A model generated the notes under the pieces. The model made no database searches and had not been told where the DNA came from. It saw only the letters and a program-made list of their open reading frames with translations. The position numbers were made by a program, and so were the translations under genes. From contig JAEWCQ010000014.1 in NCBI GenBank assembly GCA_023390555.1, forward strand, positions 1 through 64,000: 64,000 nucleotides of DNA, read 5' to 3'. The DNA comes from Bacillota bacterium (GTDB taxonomy: Bacteria > Bacillota > Clostridia > Lachnospirales > Lachnospiraceae). Positions 26,375 to 35,004 of the stretch are shown here, piece by piece (positions within the stretch are counted from its first letter, which is position 1; every line of letters begins with the position of its first letter).

Positions 26375-27826
26375 ATGGACAATAATTGGAAAAATGAAGG
26401 TGCACCGTTTATGAGTGGACTTCATGAAGAGTGTGGTGTTTTTGGGATCTATGATTTTGACGGGAAAGATGTGGCATCCTCCGTTTACTACGGACTGTTT
26501 GCATTGCAACACAGGGGACAGGAAAGCTGCGGCATTGCGGTAACTCAGACAGACGGGCCAAAAGGGAAGGTAACGACTTATAAAGATATGGGTCTGGTCA
26601 ACGAAGTGTTTACCGGTGAAACACTCGAAGAGATGAAGGGTGACATTGGCGTCGGTCATGTACGTTATTCCACTGCCGGTGAGTCTACGCGTGAAAACGC
26701 GCAGCCGCTCGTGTTGAACTATGTGAAAGGTACACTGGCACTGGCCCACAACGGAAATCTGATCAATGCGCCGGAACTGAAACGCGATCTGGAGTATACC
26801 GGAGCTATTTTCCAGACGACGATTGATTCCGAGGTGATTGCCTATCATATTGCACGTGAGCGCTTGAATTCCAAGACGGCACAGGAGGCTGTGCGCCGGG
26901 CTGCTGCAAAGCTTAAGGGTGCATACTCGCTTGTTATCATGAGCCCGCGTAAATTGATCGGCGCCAGAGATCCGTTTGGTTTCAAACCACTCTGTATCGG
27001 CAGGCGTGATAATGCCTATATCATCACGTCTGAGACCTGTGCGCTTGAGACAATAGGTGCAGAATTTGTCCGTGATGTGGAGCCGGGAGAGGTTGTTACA
27101 ATTTCACCGGAAGGTGGAATCCAGTCGGATAAGACACTCTGCATTCCTAAAGAGAAAGAGGCAAGATGTATTTTTGAATATATCTATTTTGCAAGACCGG
27201 ACAGCCATATCGATGGGGTCAGTGTCTATGCATCCAGAATTCAGGCGGGGAAATTTCTTGCAATAGATTCACCGGTCGAAGCAGACCTGGTAGTCGGTGT
27301 ACCGGAATCCGGCAATGCTGCTGCGCTTGGTTATTCTCTGGAATCGGGAATTCCGTATGGAACCGCTTTTGTCAAAAACGGATATGTGGGAAGGACCTTT
27401 ATTAAGCCAAAGCAGAGCAGCCGTGAATCCGGTGTGCGTGTGAAGTTAAATGTACTTGCGGAAGCAGTTCGGGGTAAACGGATCATTATGATCGATGATT
27501 CCATTGTACGAGGAACCACTTCCGACCGTATTGTAAATATGTTAAAAGAGGCGGGGGCGACCGAGGTACATGTCCGTATCAGTTCACCGCCGTTCCTGTG
27601 GCCGTGTTATTTTGGAACGGACATACCTGAGAGAGAGCAGCTGATCGCCTATAACCGAAGCATTGAGGATATTCGTGAGGTGATCGGCGCGGATTCGCTC
27701 GGATACCTTGCGATGGAACGTCTGGATGAAATGGTGGGAGAACTGCCGATCTGCAAAGGATGCTTTTCCGGAGAATATCCAATGGAGCCGCCGAAAGAGG
27801 ATATCCGCGGAGATTATGAGAAATAA
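26375..27826 (+). CDS. purF: Amidophosphoribosyltransferase
   Basis: 483 residues from the ATG at 26375, which has GGAG six bases upstream; in-frame ATGs at 26354 and 26363 lack a site. A 19-residue propeptide would be removed to expose catalytic Cys20 of the N-terminal glutaminase (EECGVFGIYDF). The phosphoribosyltransferase PRPP loop is MIDDSIVRGTTSD. Late Cys residues (PICKGCFSGEYP, and PPFLWPCYFG) fit the Bacillus-type enzyme that carries an Fe4S4 cluster. It catalyses the first committed step of purine synthesis. Confidence 0.96.
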   Translation: MDNNWKNEGAPFMSGLHEECGVFGIYDFDGKDVASSVYYGLFALQHRGQESCGIAVTQTDGPKGKVTTYKDMGLVNEVFTGETLEEMKGDIGVGHVRYSTAGESTRENAQPLVLNYVKGTLALAHNGNLINAPELKRDLEYTGAIFQTTIDSEVIAYHIARERLNSKTAQEAVRRAAAKLKGAYSLVIMSPRKLIGARDPFGFKPLCIGRRDNAYIITSETCALETIGAEFVRDVEPGEVVTISPEGGIQSDKTLCIPKEKEARCIFEYIYFARPDSHIDGVSVYASRIQAGKFLAIDSPVEADLVVGVPESGNAAALGYSLESGIPYGTAFVKNGYVGRTFIKPKQSSRESGVRVKLNVLAEAVRGKRIIMIDDSIVRGTTSDRIVNMLKEAGATEVHVRISSPPFLWPCYFGTDIPEREQLIAYNRSIEDIREVIGADSLGYLAMERLDEMVGELPICKGCFSGEYPMEPPKEDIRGDYEK

Positions 27827-27852
27827 ATTACGAAATAGGGAGGATACTCTTC

Positions 27853-29286
27853 ATGAGTACAGACAGATATAACAGCCCACTATCTGAGCGTTATGCGAGC
27901 AGAGAGATGCAGTATATTTTTTCGCCGGAGAAGAAATTCCGGACATGGAGAAAACTGTGGATTGCACTTGCGGAAACAGAGAAGGAACTGGGACTTGATA
28001 TTACGCAGGAACAGATTGATGAATTGAAGGCACACCAGGATGAGATTAATTTTGATGTTGCCAGGGAACGGGAAAAAGAGGTACGCCATGATGTTATGTC
28101 CCATGTATATGCGTATGGTGTACAGTGCCCGAAAGCAAAGGGAATCATTCATCTGGGAGCAACCTCCTGTTATGTAGGGGACAATACTGACATTATCATC
28201 ATGCATGAGGCGTTGCAGCTGGTTCATACAAAGCTGGTCAATGTCATTGCGGAGCTTACTAAATTTGCGGCAAAATACAAGGAACTGCCGACACTTGCAT
28301 TCACGCATTTTCAGCCTGCTCAGCCGACCACAGTCGGGAAAAGAGCCACGCTTTGGGCACAGGAGTTTGTTCTGGATCTGGAAGATCTGGAATATGTGCA
28401 GAACAGCCTGAAACTGCTTGGTTCAAAAGGAACGACCGGAACGCAGGCAAGTTTTCTGGAACTGTTTGACGGCGATCAGAAGACCATTGATAAGATTGAT
28501 CCCATGATCGCACAGAAAATGGGATTCCAGGAGTGCTATGCAGTATCCGGACAGACCTATTCGAGAAAAGTGGATACCCGCGTGGCAAATGTGTTAGCCG
28601 GTATCGCGGCAAGTGCACATAAGATGTCAAATGATATCCGTCTGCTGCAGCATTTGAAAGAAATTGAAGAACCGTTTGAAAAGAATCAGATCGGTTCCTC
28701 AGCAATGGCATACAAAAGAAATCCGATGCGGAGTGAGCGTATTGCATCACTGTCCCGCTATGTGATGGTAGATGCGTTAAATCCGGCTATTACATCAGCA
28801 ACACAGTGGTTTGAGCGGACGCTGGACGATTCCGCGAATAAGAGATTATCCATTCCGGAGGGATTCCTTGCGGTGGATGGAATATTAGACCTTTGTCTCA
28901 ATGTCGTGGACGGACTTGTGGTCTATGATAAGGTCATTACAAAACGTCTGATGAGTGAGCTCCCGTTTATGGCTACGGAGAATATTATGATGGATGCAGT
29001 CAAAAAGGGCGGAGACAGACAGGAGTTGCATGAAAAAATCCGTCAGCTGTCCATGCAAGCAGGTGCCAATGTAAAACAGGAGGGCAGGGAAAACAATCTT
29101 TTGGAACTGATTGCAGCAGATCCGGCTTTCGGTCTTACACTGGAAGAACTGCAAAGTACGATGGACCCGTCAAAATACGTTGGACGTGCGCCGTTGCAGG
29201 TGGATGCCTTTATTCAAAATGTAGTGCAGCCAATTTTAGATCAGAATCAGGATATTCTTGGTGTAAAAGCCGAAATTCTTGTATAG
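27853..29286 (+). CDS. purB: Adenylosuccinate lyase
   Basis: 477 residues, the long (about 475) form of the family. The fumarase/aspartase superfamily signature GSSAMAYKRNPMRSE lies near residue 283, with the catalytic-site THFQPAQPTTVGKR near 150. It acts twice in purine synthesis, splitting SAICAR and adenylosuccinate, both releasing fumarate. It follows purF by 26 bases with a GGGAGGA site. A DUF554 gene follows closely, perhaps by readthrough. Confidence 0.95.
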   Translation: MSTDRYNSPLSERYASREMQYIFSPEKKFRTWRKLWIALAETEKELGLDITQEQIDELKAHQDEINFDVAREREKEVRHDVMSHVYAYGVQCPKAKGIIHLGATSCYVGDNTDIIIMHEALQLVHTKLVNVIAELTKFAAKYKELPTLAFTHFQPAQPTTVGKRATLWAQEFVLDLEDLEYVQNSLKLLGSKGTTGTQASFLELFDGDQKTIDKIDPMIAQKMGFQECYAVSGQTYSRKVDTRVANVLAGIAASAHKMSNDIRLLQHLKEIEEPFEKNQIGSSAMAYKRNPMRSERIASLSRYVMVDALNPAITSATQWFERTLDDSANKRLSIPEGFLAVDGILDLCLNVVDGLVVYDKVITKRLMSELPFMATENIMMDAVKKGGDRQELHEKIRQLSMQAGANVKQEGRENNLLELIAADPAFGLTLEELQSTMDPSKYVGRAPLQVDAFIQNVVQPILDQNQDILGVKAEILV

Positions 29287-29300
29287 AGCCGGCCGGACAC

Positions 29301-29987
29301 ATGTTGGGAACGATTGTAAATACAGCAGCGGTTCTGATTGGTGCAACAATTGGAATGCTGTTAAAAAAGGGACTTCCTGAGACTCTGGCCGATACGTTGA
29401 TGAAAGGGCTTGGACTTTGCACACTGTATCTTGGAATCAGCGGTTCTCTGAAAGGAGAGAATACGCTGATACTGATTCTCTCTGTAGTGATTGGAACACT
29501 GATCGGACATGGATGGAAGTTGGAAGACAGAGTAAACTACCTTGGTCTGAAGATCGAACACCATTTCAAACAAAGCGGAGAAGAGAAGGTCTCGATTGCG
29601 GAAGGATTTGTTACGGCGAGTCTGCTGTTCTGTGTGGGAGCCATGACGGTTGTCGGTTCACTGGAAGCAGGTTTGACAAATGATTATTCGATGCTTTTGA
29701 ACAAATCCGTATTGGATTTTGTGGCCGCCATCATTTTTGCTTCGACACTTGGAATCGGGGTATTGTTTTCTGCGTTTTTTGTGCTTGTATTTCAGGGAGC
29801 TATTACACTGTCTGCACAGTGGATGTCACCGCTTTTGTCAAGTGATACCGTGATTCATGAAATGACCTGTGTCGGTTCGGTATTGATTATTGGACTGGCA
29901 CTGAACATGCTTGGACTTACGAGGCTCAAAGTCATGAATTACATGCCTGCGGTCTTTGTCCCGATTGTTCTATGTATGTTTCTATGA
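29301..29987 (+). CDS. DUF554 family membrane protein
   Basis: 228 residues with about six or seven membrane segments. The start MLGTIVNTAAVLIGATIG and the inner GSLEAGLTNDYSMLLNKSVL (near 120) are typical of DUF554 (YdfK/YqgA-like). Its function is unknown, although family members have been proposed as small-molecule transporters. It begins 14 bases after purB with no good ribosome site, so it may be translated by coupling or at a low level. Confidence 0.82.
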   Translation: MLGTIVNTAAVLIGATIGMLLKKGLPETLADTLMKGLGLCTLYLGISGSLKGENTLILILSVVIGTLIGHGWKLEDRVNYLGLKIEHHFKQSGEEKVSIAEGFVTASLLFCVGAMTVVGSLEAGLTNDYSMLLNKSVLDFVAAIIFASTLGIGVLFSAFFVLVFQGAITLSAQWMSPLLSSDTVIHEMTCVGSVLIIGLALNMLGLTRLKVMNYMPAVFVPIVLCMFL

Positions 29988-30083
29988 TTTTTATACGGAA
30001 ATAAAGAGAAAATATATACTAAGAATGCCTCTCTTGGGAGATACTAGATTATTAATCAGTATATTTCAAAGGAGGCTTTTTTT

Positions 30084-31364
30084 ATGGCGTTAAAATTGTT
30101 AATTACAAGTGTGAAAGCAAGGGAAATTCTCGATTCGAGAGGAAATCCGACTGTGGAAGCAGAGGTTGTGGTGGAGACGGAGACAACCGGTAAAAAAATC
30201 ATGGGGCGGGCGGCGGTTCCTTCCGGTGCGAGTACGGGACAGTTTGAGGCGGCCGAACTCCGTGATGGAGGAAGCCGGTATCACGGACAGGGTGTCACAA
30301 AGGCGGTCAAAAATGTGAATGGAAAAATTGCCAAGGAGCTGGTAGGAAAAAACGTATTGCGTCAGAAAAGTATTGACCAGCGCATGCTTCAATTGGATGA
30401 CACCGAGAATAAGGCAAAACTGGGAGCGAATGCCATGCTGAGCGTTTCACTGGCCTGCGCAAAAGCTTCTGCAAAAGCATTAAAGATGCCGCTGTACCGT
30501 TATCTTGGGGGTGTCGGAGCAGATAGTATTCCGGTACCGATGATGAATATTTTAAATGGTGGCGCGCATTCTGATAACAATGTGGATATTCAGGAATTTA
30601 TGATACTGCCGATCGGTGCTCCGGGAATTCGGGAAGGTGTACGCTGGTGTGTGGAAGTTTATCATACATTGAAAAAACTGCTGAAGGATCGCGGACTTTC
30701 CACTGCAGTCGGAGATGAAGGCGGATTTGCCCCGAATCTGAAAACGGATGAAGAAGCAATTGAGATGATTCTGGAGGCCATCAAAGAGGCCGGTTATACG
30801 GCAGGCGAAGATAAGGACTTCATGATCTCGTTGGATGTGGCGGCAAGCGAGTGGAAAATGAAAGAGCGGGAAGACACCATGCAATATCGTCTTCCAAAAA
30901 AGGGGACGGTGTATACGTCGGATGAGCTGATCAGCTATTGGGCCTCCTTGATCGAGAAATATCCGATTTATTCGCTGGAAGATCCTCTCGATGAAGAGGA
31001 CTGGGACGGATGGAAACGGCTAACAGATAAGATTGGGGAAAAAGTAATTCTGGTGGGAGATGATTTGTTCGTAACAAATGCAAAGCGTCTAAAGAAAGGA
31101 ATCCGCATGGGATGTGCCAATGCCATACTGATCAAACCGAATCAGATCGGTACGCTTTCTGAAACAGTAGAAACCATCCAGATGGCAAAAGACTACGGTT
31201 ATGTTACGATCATGTCCCACCGAAGCGGTGAAACCGAGGATACTACCATTGCAGATATGAGCGTCGGGCTTGGTACGGAGTTAATTAAAACGGGTGCGCC
31301 ATGCCGGGCCGAAAGAACGGCAAAATACAATCAGCTGATGCGCATTGAAGAGAGCCTGCTTTGA
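30084..31364 (+). CDS. eno: Enolase
   Basis: 426 residues. Motifs: AREILDSRGNPTVEAEV at the start, PSGASTGQFEA, the NGGAHSDNNVDIQEFMI substrate loop, GDEGGFAPNL with the catalytic Glu, the metal ligands in SLDVAAS, LEDPLDEEDWDGW and VGDDLFVTN, and IKPNQIGTLSE with the catalytic Lys. It dehydrates 2-phosphoglycerate to phosphoenolpyruvate. The start follows AAAGGAGG. The overall sequence looks somewhat divergent (KIMGRAAVPSG, and SHRSGETEDTTIADMSVGLG intact), but no catalytic residue is missing. Confidence 0.95.
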   Translation: MALKLLITSVKAREILDSRGNPTVEAEVVVETETTGKKIMGRAAVPSGASTGQFEAAELRDGGSRYHGQGVTKAVKNVNGKIAKELVGKNVLRQKSIDQRMLQLDDTENKAKLGANAMLSVSLACAKASAKALKMPLYRYLGGVGADSIPVPMMNILNGGAHSDNNVDIQEFMILPIGAPGIREGVRWCVEVYHTLKKLLKDRGLSTAVGDEGGFAPNLKTDEEAIEMILEAIKEAGYTAGEDKDFMISLDVAASEWKMKEREDTMQYRLPKKGTVYTSDELISYWASLIEKYPIYSLEDPLDEEDWDGWKRLTDKIGEKVILVGDDLFVTNAKRLKKGIRMGCANAILIKPNQIGTLSETVETIQMAKDYGYVTIMSHRSGETEDTTIADMSVGLGTELIKTGAPCRAERTAKYNQLMRIEESLL

Positions 31365-31382
31365 GAAAAGATTAAAAATATC

Positions 31383-31411
31383 TTGACGAAAAAAGACGGG
31401 CATCGTATGAT
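31383..31411 (+). promoter_or_regulatory. Promoter for the XRE-cupin regulator
   Basis: TTGACG at 31383-31388 and TATGAT at 31406-31411 with a 17-base spacer, 96 bases before the gene. Confidence 0.55.
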
Positions 31412-31437
31412 ATAGCACAAGAAATAGCAGAATAGAA

Positions 31438-31472
31438 AGAAGTATTTGGATGAATCCGGGTACTTCTTTTTC
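31438..31472 (+). terminator. Terminator-like hairpin in the leader of the XRE-cupin gene
   Basis: GAAGTA pairs with TACTTC (with inner GGAT and ATCC), followed by TTTTTCTC. It lies between the promoter at 31383 and the gene at 31507. It may therefore end readthrough from eno, attenuate the regulator gene, or both. Confidence 0.5.
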
Positions 31473-31506
31473 TCTTTTGAAAGCAGGAGATTGGAAAGGA
31501 GACAGT

Positions 31507-32061
31507 ATGGATTATTTGAATCGAAATATTTCAATGAATTTGAAGAAAATCCGGCAGGCAAGGGGCTTGAGCCTCGACATCGTGTCGGAGCAGACGGGCG
31601 TGAGTAAGAGTATGCTTGGGCAAATCGAACGTGGAGAAGCGAATCCGACGATTGGAATTCTGGGGAAGATCGTAAGCGGGCTGCGTGTGGAATTTTCGGA
31701 TCTCGTCGGCAATCCGGGAGAAATGATCTATCCGGTTTGTAAGGAGCGCCTGATTCCCACCAAAGAGGTGGAGGGAAAATATCGCGTCTATACCTATTTC
31801 CCGTATGAAAAAGAACGTAACTTTGAACTGTATGTCATAGAGATCATGCCGGACAGTGCCTATATAAGCGGGGCACACGGGGAGCATACGAAAGAATATG
31901 TCATTGTAAATGCCGGCGAATTGTTGCTGGATGTGGATGGGGAAACCTATCACGTCAAAAAGGGCGATGCCATCCGTTTTGATTCAGATAAGAACCACGA
32001 ATATCGCAATTGCGGACAGGAGCCGCTGGAAATGGTCAGTATTTTCTCGTATACGGTTTGA
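31507..32061 (+). CDS. XRE-family regulator with C-terminal cupin domain
   Basis: 184 residues from the ATG at 31507, preceded by AAAGGAG. Residues 8-62 form an HTH (IRQARGLSLDIVSEQTGVSK, then SMLGQIERGEANPTIGIL). Residues 100-180 form a cupin barrel with SGAHGEHTKEYVIV and the VKKGDAIRFDSDKNHEY strand. This domain pair is typical of regulators of amino-acid, polyamine or aldehyde metabolism (PuuR/SutR-like), where the cupin senses a metabolite. It stands directly upstream of an amino-acid transporter and aminotransferase operon, which it probably controls. Confidence 0.88.
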   Translation: MDYLNRNISMNLKKIRQARGLSLDIVSEQTGVSKSMLGQIERGEANPTIGILGKIVSGLRVEFSDLVGNPGEMIYPVCKERLIPTKEVEGKYRVYTYFPYEKERNFELYVIEIMPDSAYISGAHGEHTKEYVIVNAGELLLDVDGETYHVKKGDAIRFDSDKNHEYRNCGQEPLEMVSIFSYTV

Positions 32062-32173
32062 AATTTTGTGCAATATAATACACATTCATGAAGCGATTTC
32101 ATAGAAAAACAGAGAAATACATAAAGAAAAATACAGCAAAATGCATAAAAATCATTTTTTTACAAAAAATGGA

Positions 32174-32202
32174 TTGACAATATAATGCACAGGGAATATA
32201 CT
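32174..32202 (+). promoter_or_regulatory. Strong promoter for the amino-acid operon leader
   Basis: TTGACA at 32174-32179 and TATACT at 32197-32202, 17-base spacer. It is about 325 bases before the first gene. Confidence 0.7.
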
Positions 32203-32259
32203 GGCACTAAATTAATTTTGAAAAGCTTTTTAAATGATTGATCCATACTTTAAACAAAG

Positions 32260-32292
32260 GCGTTTACTTATTCCTAAGTAGACGCTTTTTTT
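32260..32292 (+). terminator. Intrinsic terminator inside the leader
   Basis: GCGTTTACTTA pairs with TAAGTAGACGC (11 pairs, one wobble) around TTCC, followed by seven T residues. It would release a leader RNA of about 85 bases unless antiterminated. Confidence 0.75.
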
Positions 32293-32364
32293 ATTCTTCA
32301 GGAAATAACCTGTTACATGAACGTGTGAAAGCTAAGATTTTCCGGTAGAATAAAATTTAAATGC

Positions 32365-32440
32365 GCAGCTTCGCGCGCGGAACAAAAGCTGCACTTTCTA
32401 AGAAGTAGAATGCGGGAGTGTACGAAGTACACTTTTGTTC
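32365..32440 (+). promoter_or_regulatory. Leader block with mutually exclusive hairpins
   Basis: Hairpin A pairs GCAGCTT (32365-32371) with AAGCTGC (32386-32392). Pairing B joins GAACAAAAG (32380-32388) with CTTTTGTTC (32432-32440). The two share bases 32386-32388, so they cannot form together. Inside B, GTGTAC-GAA-GTACAC (32418-32432) followed by TTTTGTTC looks like a weak terminator. This is attenuator-like logic. The ligand or factor is unknown. Confidence 0.45.
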
Positions 32441-32526
32441 TTCTGCAGGAAATACCTCGTGGGGAAGAATGTTAGAGCGATACCGTATCAGGAAATCAAA
32501 ACAGGAAAGAGAAAGAGAGGAAAATT

Positions 32527-33432
32527 ATGAAAAAAAGAGTGATTAGTTTCATGATGGTAGTGATGATGGCAGCAGGTCTGATGGCAGCATGTGGCAATGC
32601 AAAGACGGCAGGTACAGAGAATGAGACGGCGGGCTCCGCGAGCACTGAGGGAAGCTCATCCAAGGGAGTTTTAAGAGTCGGGATGGAATGTGCCTATGCA
32701 CCGTTTAACTGGACCCAGGAAACCGATGAGGTCTCAAATGGGGATACGGCGGTTCCGATTTACGGAACCAACTATTATGCCTATGGCTATGATGTCATGA
32801 TGGCAAAAAAAATTGCAGATGAGTTAGGCTGGGATTTGGAGATACATAAAGTGGAATGGGATTCGATCGGCATGGGGCTCGATTCCGGTGATTATGACTG
32901 TATCATCGCTGGTATGGGCAGAACGGAAGAAAGAGAAAAGGCATATTCCTTTACTGAACCGTATTACTACAGAGATATCTGCATTACCGTGAAAAAGGGA
33001 AGTGACCTTGAAAATATCACAAAGCTTTCTGATTTTGCAGGTAAGGACATTACCGTGACAACACAGCTTGGAACCGCATGGGTAGATCTGCTGGATCAGA
33101 TTCCGGATGCGACACCTGTGGCAAATTATACAACGACGGCAGAATGCTTCATGGCTGTATCCAATGGTGTGGCAGATGCCTGCGTCATTGACCTGCCGAC
33201 TTCAGAGTCCGCGGCGATGACAAACGATGACCTGGTTCTTTTGAAGCTGGATGCGGATGATACGATTGAAGATCCGACTGGTTCTACCAATGTTTGTATT
33301 GCGACAAGAAAAGATGATACGGAGTTAAAAGAAAAGATTCAGGGTGCGATGGATAAACTCTCATGGACCGATAAAGATAAAATGGATGAGATGATGAACG
33401 AAGCAATAAAGCTTCAGCCGGCAGCCAACTAA
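32527..33432 (+). CDS. Amino-acid ABC transporter substrate-binding lipoprotein
   Basis: 301 residues. The lipobox LMAAC places the lipid-anchored Cys at residue 22. The mature part is a family 3 solute-binding protein, with RVGMECAYAPFNW near residue 51 and the typical SFTEPYYYRDI strand near 142. It captures a polar amino acid or related amine outside the membrane for the permease and ATPase encoded next. The start follows AGAGAGGAAA. The ligand is not readable, but downstream aminotransferase and dehydrogenase genes suggest an amino acid with a terminal amine or one that is transaminated. Confidence 0.9.
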   Translation: MKKRVISFMMVVMMAAGLMAACGNAKTAGTENETAGSASTEGSSSKGVLRVGMECAYAPFNWTQETDEVSNGDTAVPIYGTNYYAYGYDVMMAKKIADELGWDLEIHKVEWDSIGMGLDSGDYDCIIAGMGRTEEREKAYSFTEPYYYRDICITVKKGSDLENITKLSDFAGKDITVTTQLGTAWVDLLDQIPDATPVANYTTTAECFMAVSNGVADACVIDLPTSESAAMTNDDLVLLKLDADDTIEDPTGSTNVCIATRKDDTELKEKIQGAMDKLSWTDKDKMDEMMNEAIKLQPAAN

Positions 33433-33462
33433 CAAAAGGTGAGTTTACGAGGAGGAGATCGT

Positions 33463-34233
33463 ATGGTAACAAATATTCTTTTGACATCTGATCCAACAAA
33501 CTCTTTGGAGTGGATGCTTTTCTTAATGAAAAAATACGTAAACCTGTTTGTTCAGGGAACCTGGGTCACCCTGTATGTGGCAGTTATTGGTACGATCATC
33601 GGATTCCTGCTGGGATATCTGGTCGGAATTATTGAAGATATCAGAATCAATCGGGAAGACAGTCCAATTAAAAAAATACTGGTACGCGTTTTGAAAATTC
33701 TTTCACTGTGTTACGTGGAAATCTTCCGTGGAACTCCGATGATTGTACAGGGCATGATTATCTACTATGGCCTTCGTCAGTCAGGTGTGGAGATCAGTTC
33801 CGCGGCAGCCGGTATTCTGGTCACGGTATTGAATACCGGTGCATATATGTCAGAAACCGTGCGTGCAGGAATCAAGTCAATTGACGTCGGACAGCGGGAA
33901 GGTGCTCTGGCAATGGGCATGTCGCCGATGGGAGCGATGCTCAATGTCATCCTTCCGCAGGCGTTCCGCAATATTATTCCGGAGATGGCAAACACATTCC
34001 TGACCAATCTGAAAATGACATCCGTACTGAATGTAATCGGTGTGTCGGAGCTGTTCATGATGGCTAAGACAGCCGGCGGAACCTATTATAAATACTTCGA
34101 GTCCTATCTGGTGATTGCATTGATTTATTTTGTACTGTGCTTTATCTTCAACCGCCTGTTCCTGCTTATGGAGAAGAAGCTGGCTGGTAAGAAGGATTAC
34201 GTATTGGCAGTGGAATATATGGATAATCAATAG
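33463..34233 (+). CDS. Amino-acid ABC transporter permease
   Basis: 256 residues from the ATG at 33463, preceded by GAGGAGGAG; an in-frame start at 33439 is possible but lacks a site. About five membrane helices. It begins with WVTLYVAVIGTIIGFLLGYL and contains the EIFRGTPMIVQG loop of HisMQ-type permeases and the EAA motif ending LPQAFRNIIPEM that contacts the ATPase. It forms the membrane channel of the polar amino-acid importer. A single permease gene implies a homodimer. Confidence 0.93.
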   Translation: MVTNILLTSDPTNSLEWMLFLMKKYVNLFVQGTWVTLYVAVIGTIIGFLLGYLVGIIEDIRINREDSPIKKILVRVLKILSLCYVEIFRGTPMIVQGMIIYYGLRQSGVEISSAAAGILVTVLNTGAYMSETVRAGIKSIDVGQREGALAMGMSPMGAMLNVILPQAFRNIIPEMANTFLTNLKMTSVLNVIGVSELFMMAKTAGGTYYKYFESYLVIALIYFVLCFIFNRLFLLMEKKLAGKKDYVLAVEYMDNQ

Positions 34234-34245
34234 GAGGAGACAATT

Positions 34246-34989
34246 ATGGGTGAAGAAAAGATAATCAGTATTGAAGCATTGAGCAAATCCTTCGGTGATC
34301 ACGAAGTATTGAAAAAGATTGATTTTTCCGTAAAACCGGGGGAGGTCATTTGTATCGTCGGTTCTTCCGGTTCCGGAAAATCTACACTCCTGCGCTGCGT
34401 TAATAAGCTGGAGCGGCAGACGGCGGGCAAGATTTTATATCATGGAAGAGAAATCCGCGATATTCAAAAGGAAGTGAATGAATACCGGTCAAAAGTAGGA
34501 ATGGTTTTCCAGTCCTTTAACCTCTTTAACAATATGACCGTATTGGAAAACTGTATGGCAGGAACCAGAAAGGTTCTGCATATTTCCAGGCAGGAGTCCT
34601 TTGACCGTGCAATCGCACATCTGAAGGCGGTCGGTATGGCACCGTATATCAATGCCTTGCCTGCGCAGCTTTCCGGAGGGCAGAAGCAGCGTGTTGCGAT
34701 TGCAAGAGCGCTGTGTATGAATCCGGAAGTCCTTCTTTTTGACGAACCGACCAGCGCGCTTGATCCGGAAATGGTCGGTGAAGTTTTAACTGTTATGAAA
34801 GAATTGGCCAAAACGGGACTTACGATGATCATTGTGACACACGAGATGGGATTTGCAAAAGAGGTGTCAACCAGAACCATCTTCATGGATAAAGGTTTTA
34901 TCGTGGAAGATGATGTGCCGGAACAGTTGTTTACCAATCCCAAGAATCCGCGAACCAGAGAATTCTTGAGCAGATTTATAGCAGGATAA
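34246..34989 (+). CDS. Amino-acid ABC transporter ATP-binding protein
   Basis: 247 residues, standard length. Walker A is GSSGSGKST (about 39-47), the Q-loop is in VFQSFNLF, the ABC signature is LSGGQKQR, Walker B is VLLFDEPTSALD and the switch His is in VTHEMGFAKEV. It powers the importer made with the two upstream proteins. It starts 12 bases after the permease gene with TAGGAGGAG across the junction and is followed 15 bases later by the cytidylate-kinase-like gene, so all belong to one operon. Confidence 0.95.
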   Translation: MGEEKIISIEALSKSFGDHEVLKKIDFSVKPGEVICIVGSSGSGKSTLLRCVNKLERQTAGKILYHGREIRDIQKEVNEYRSKVGMVFQSFNLFNNMTVLENCMAGTRKVLHISRQESFDRAIAHLKAVGMAPYINALPAQLSGGQKQRVAIARALCMNPEVLLFDEPTSALDPEMVGEVLTVMKELAKTGLTMIIVTHEMGFAKEVSTRTIFMDKGFIVEDDVPEQLFTNPKNPRTREFLSRFIAG

Positions 34990-35004
34990 GAAGGAGGAGA
35001 TTCT

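Larger units (their letters stand above)
32062..32526 (+). other. 465-base leader region of the amino-acid operon
   Basis: This gap holds a strong promoter (32174-32202), an early intrinsic terminator (32260-32292) and a second structured block (32365-32440) with competing pairings. No open frame with a ribosome site was found. It does not match a riboswitch class I can name. Confidence 0.6.
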
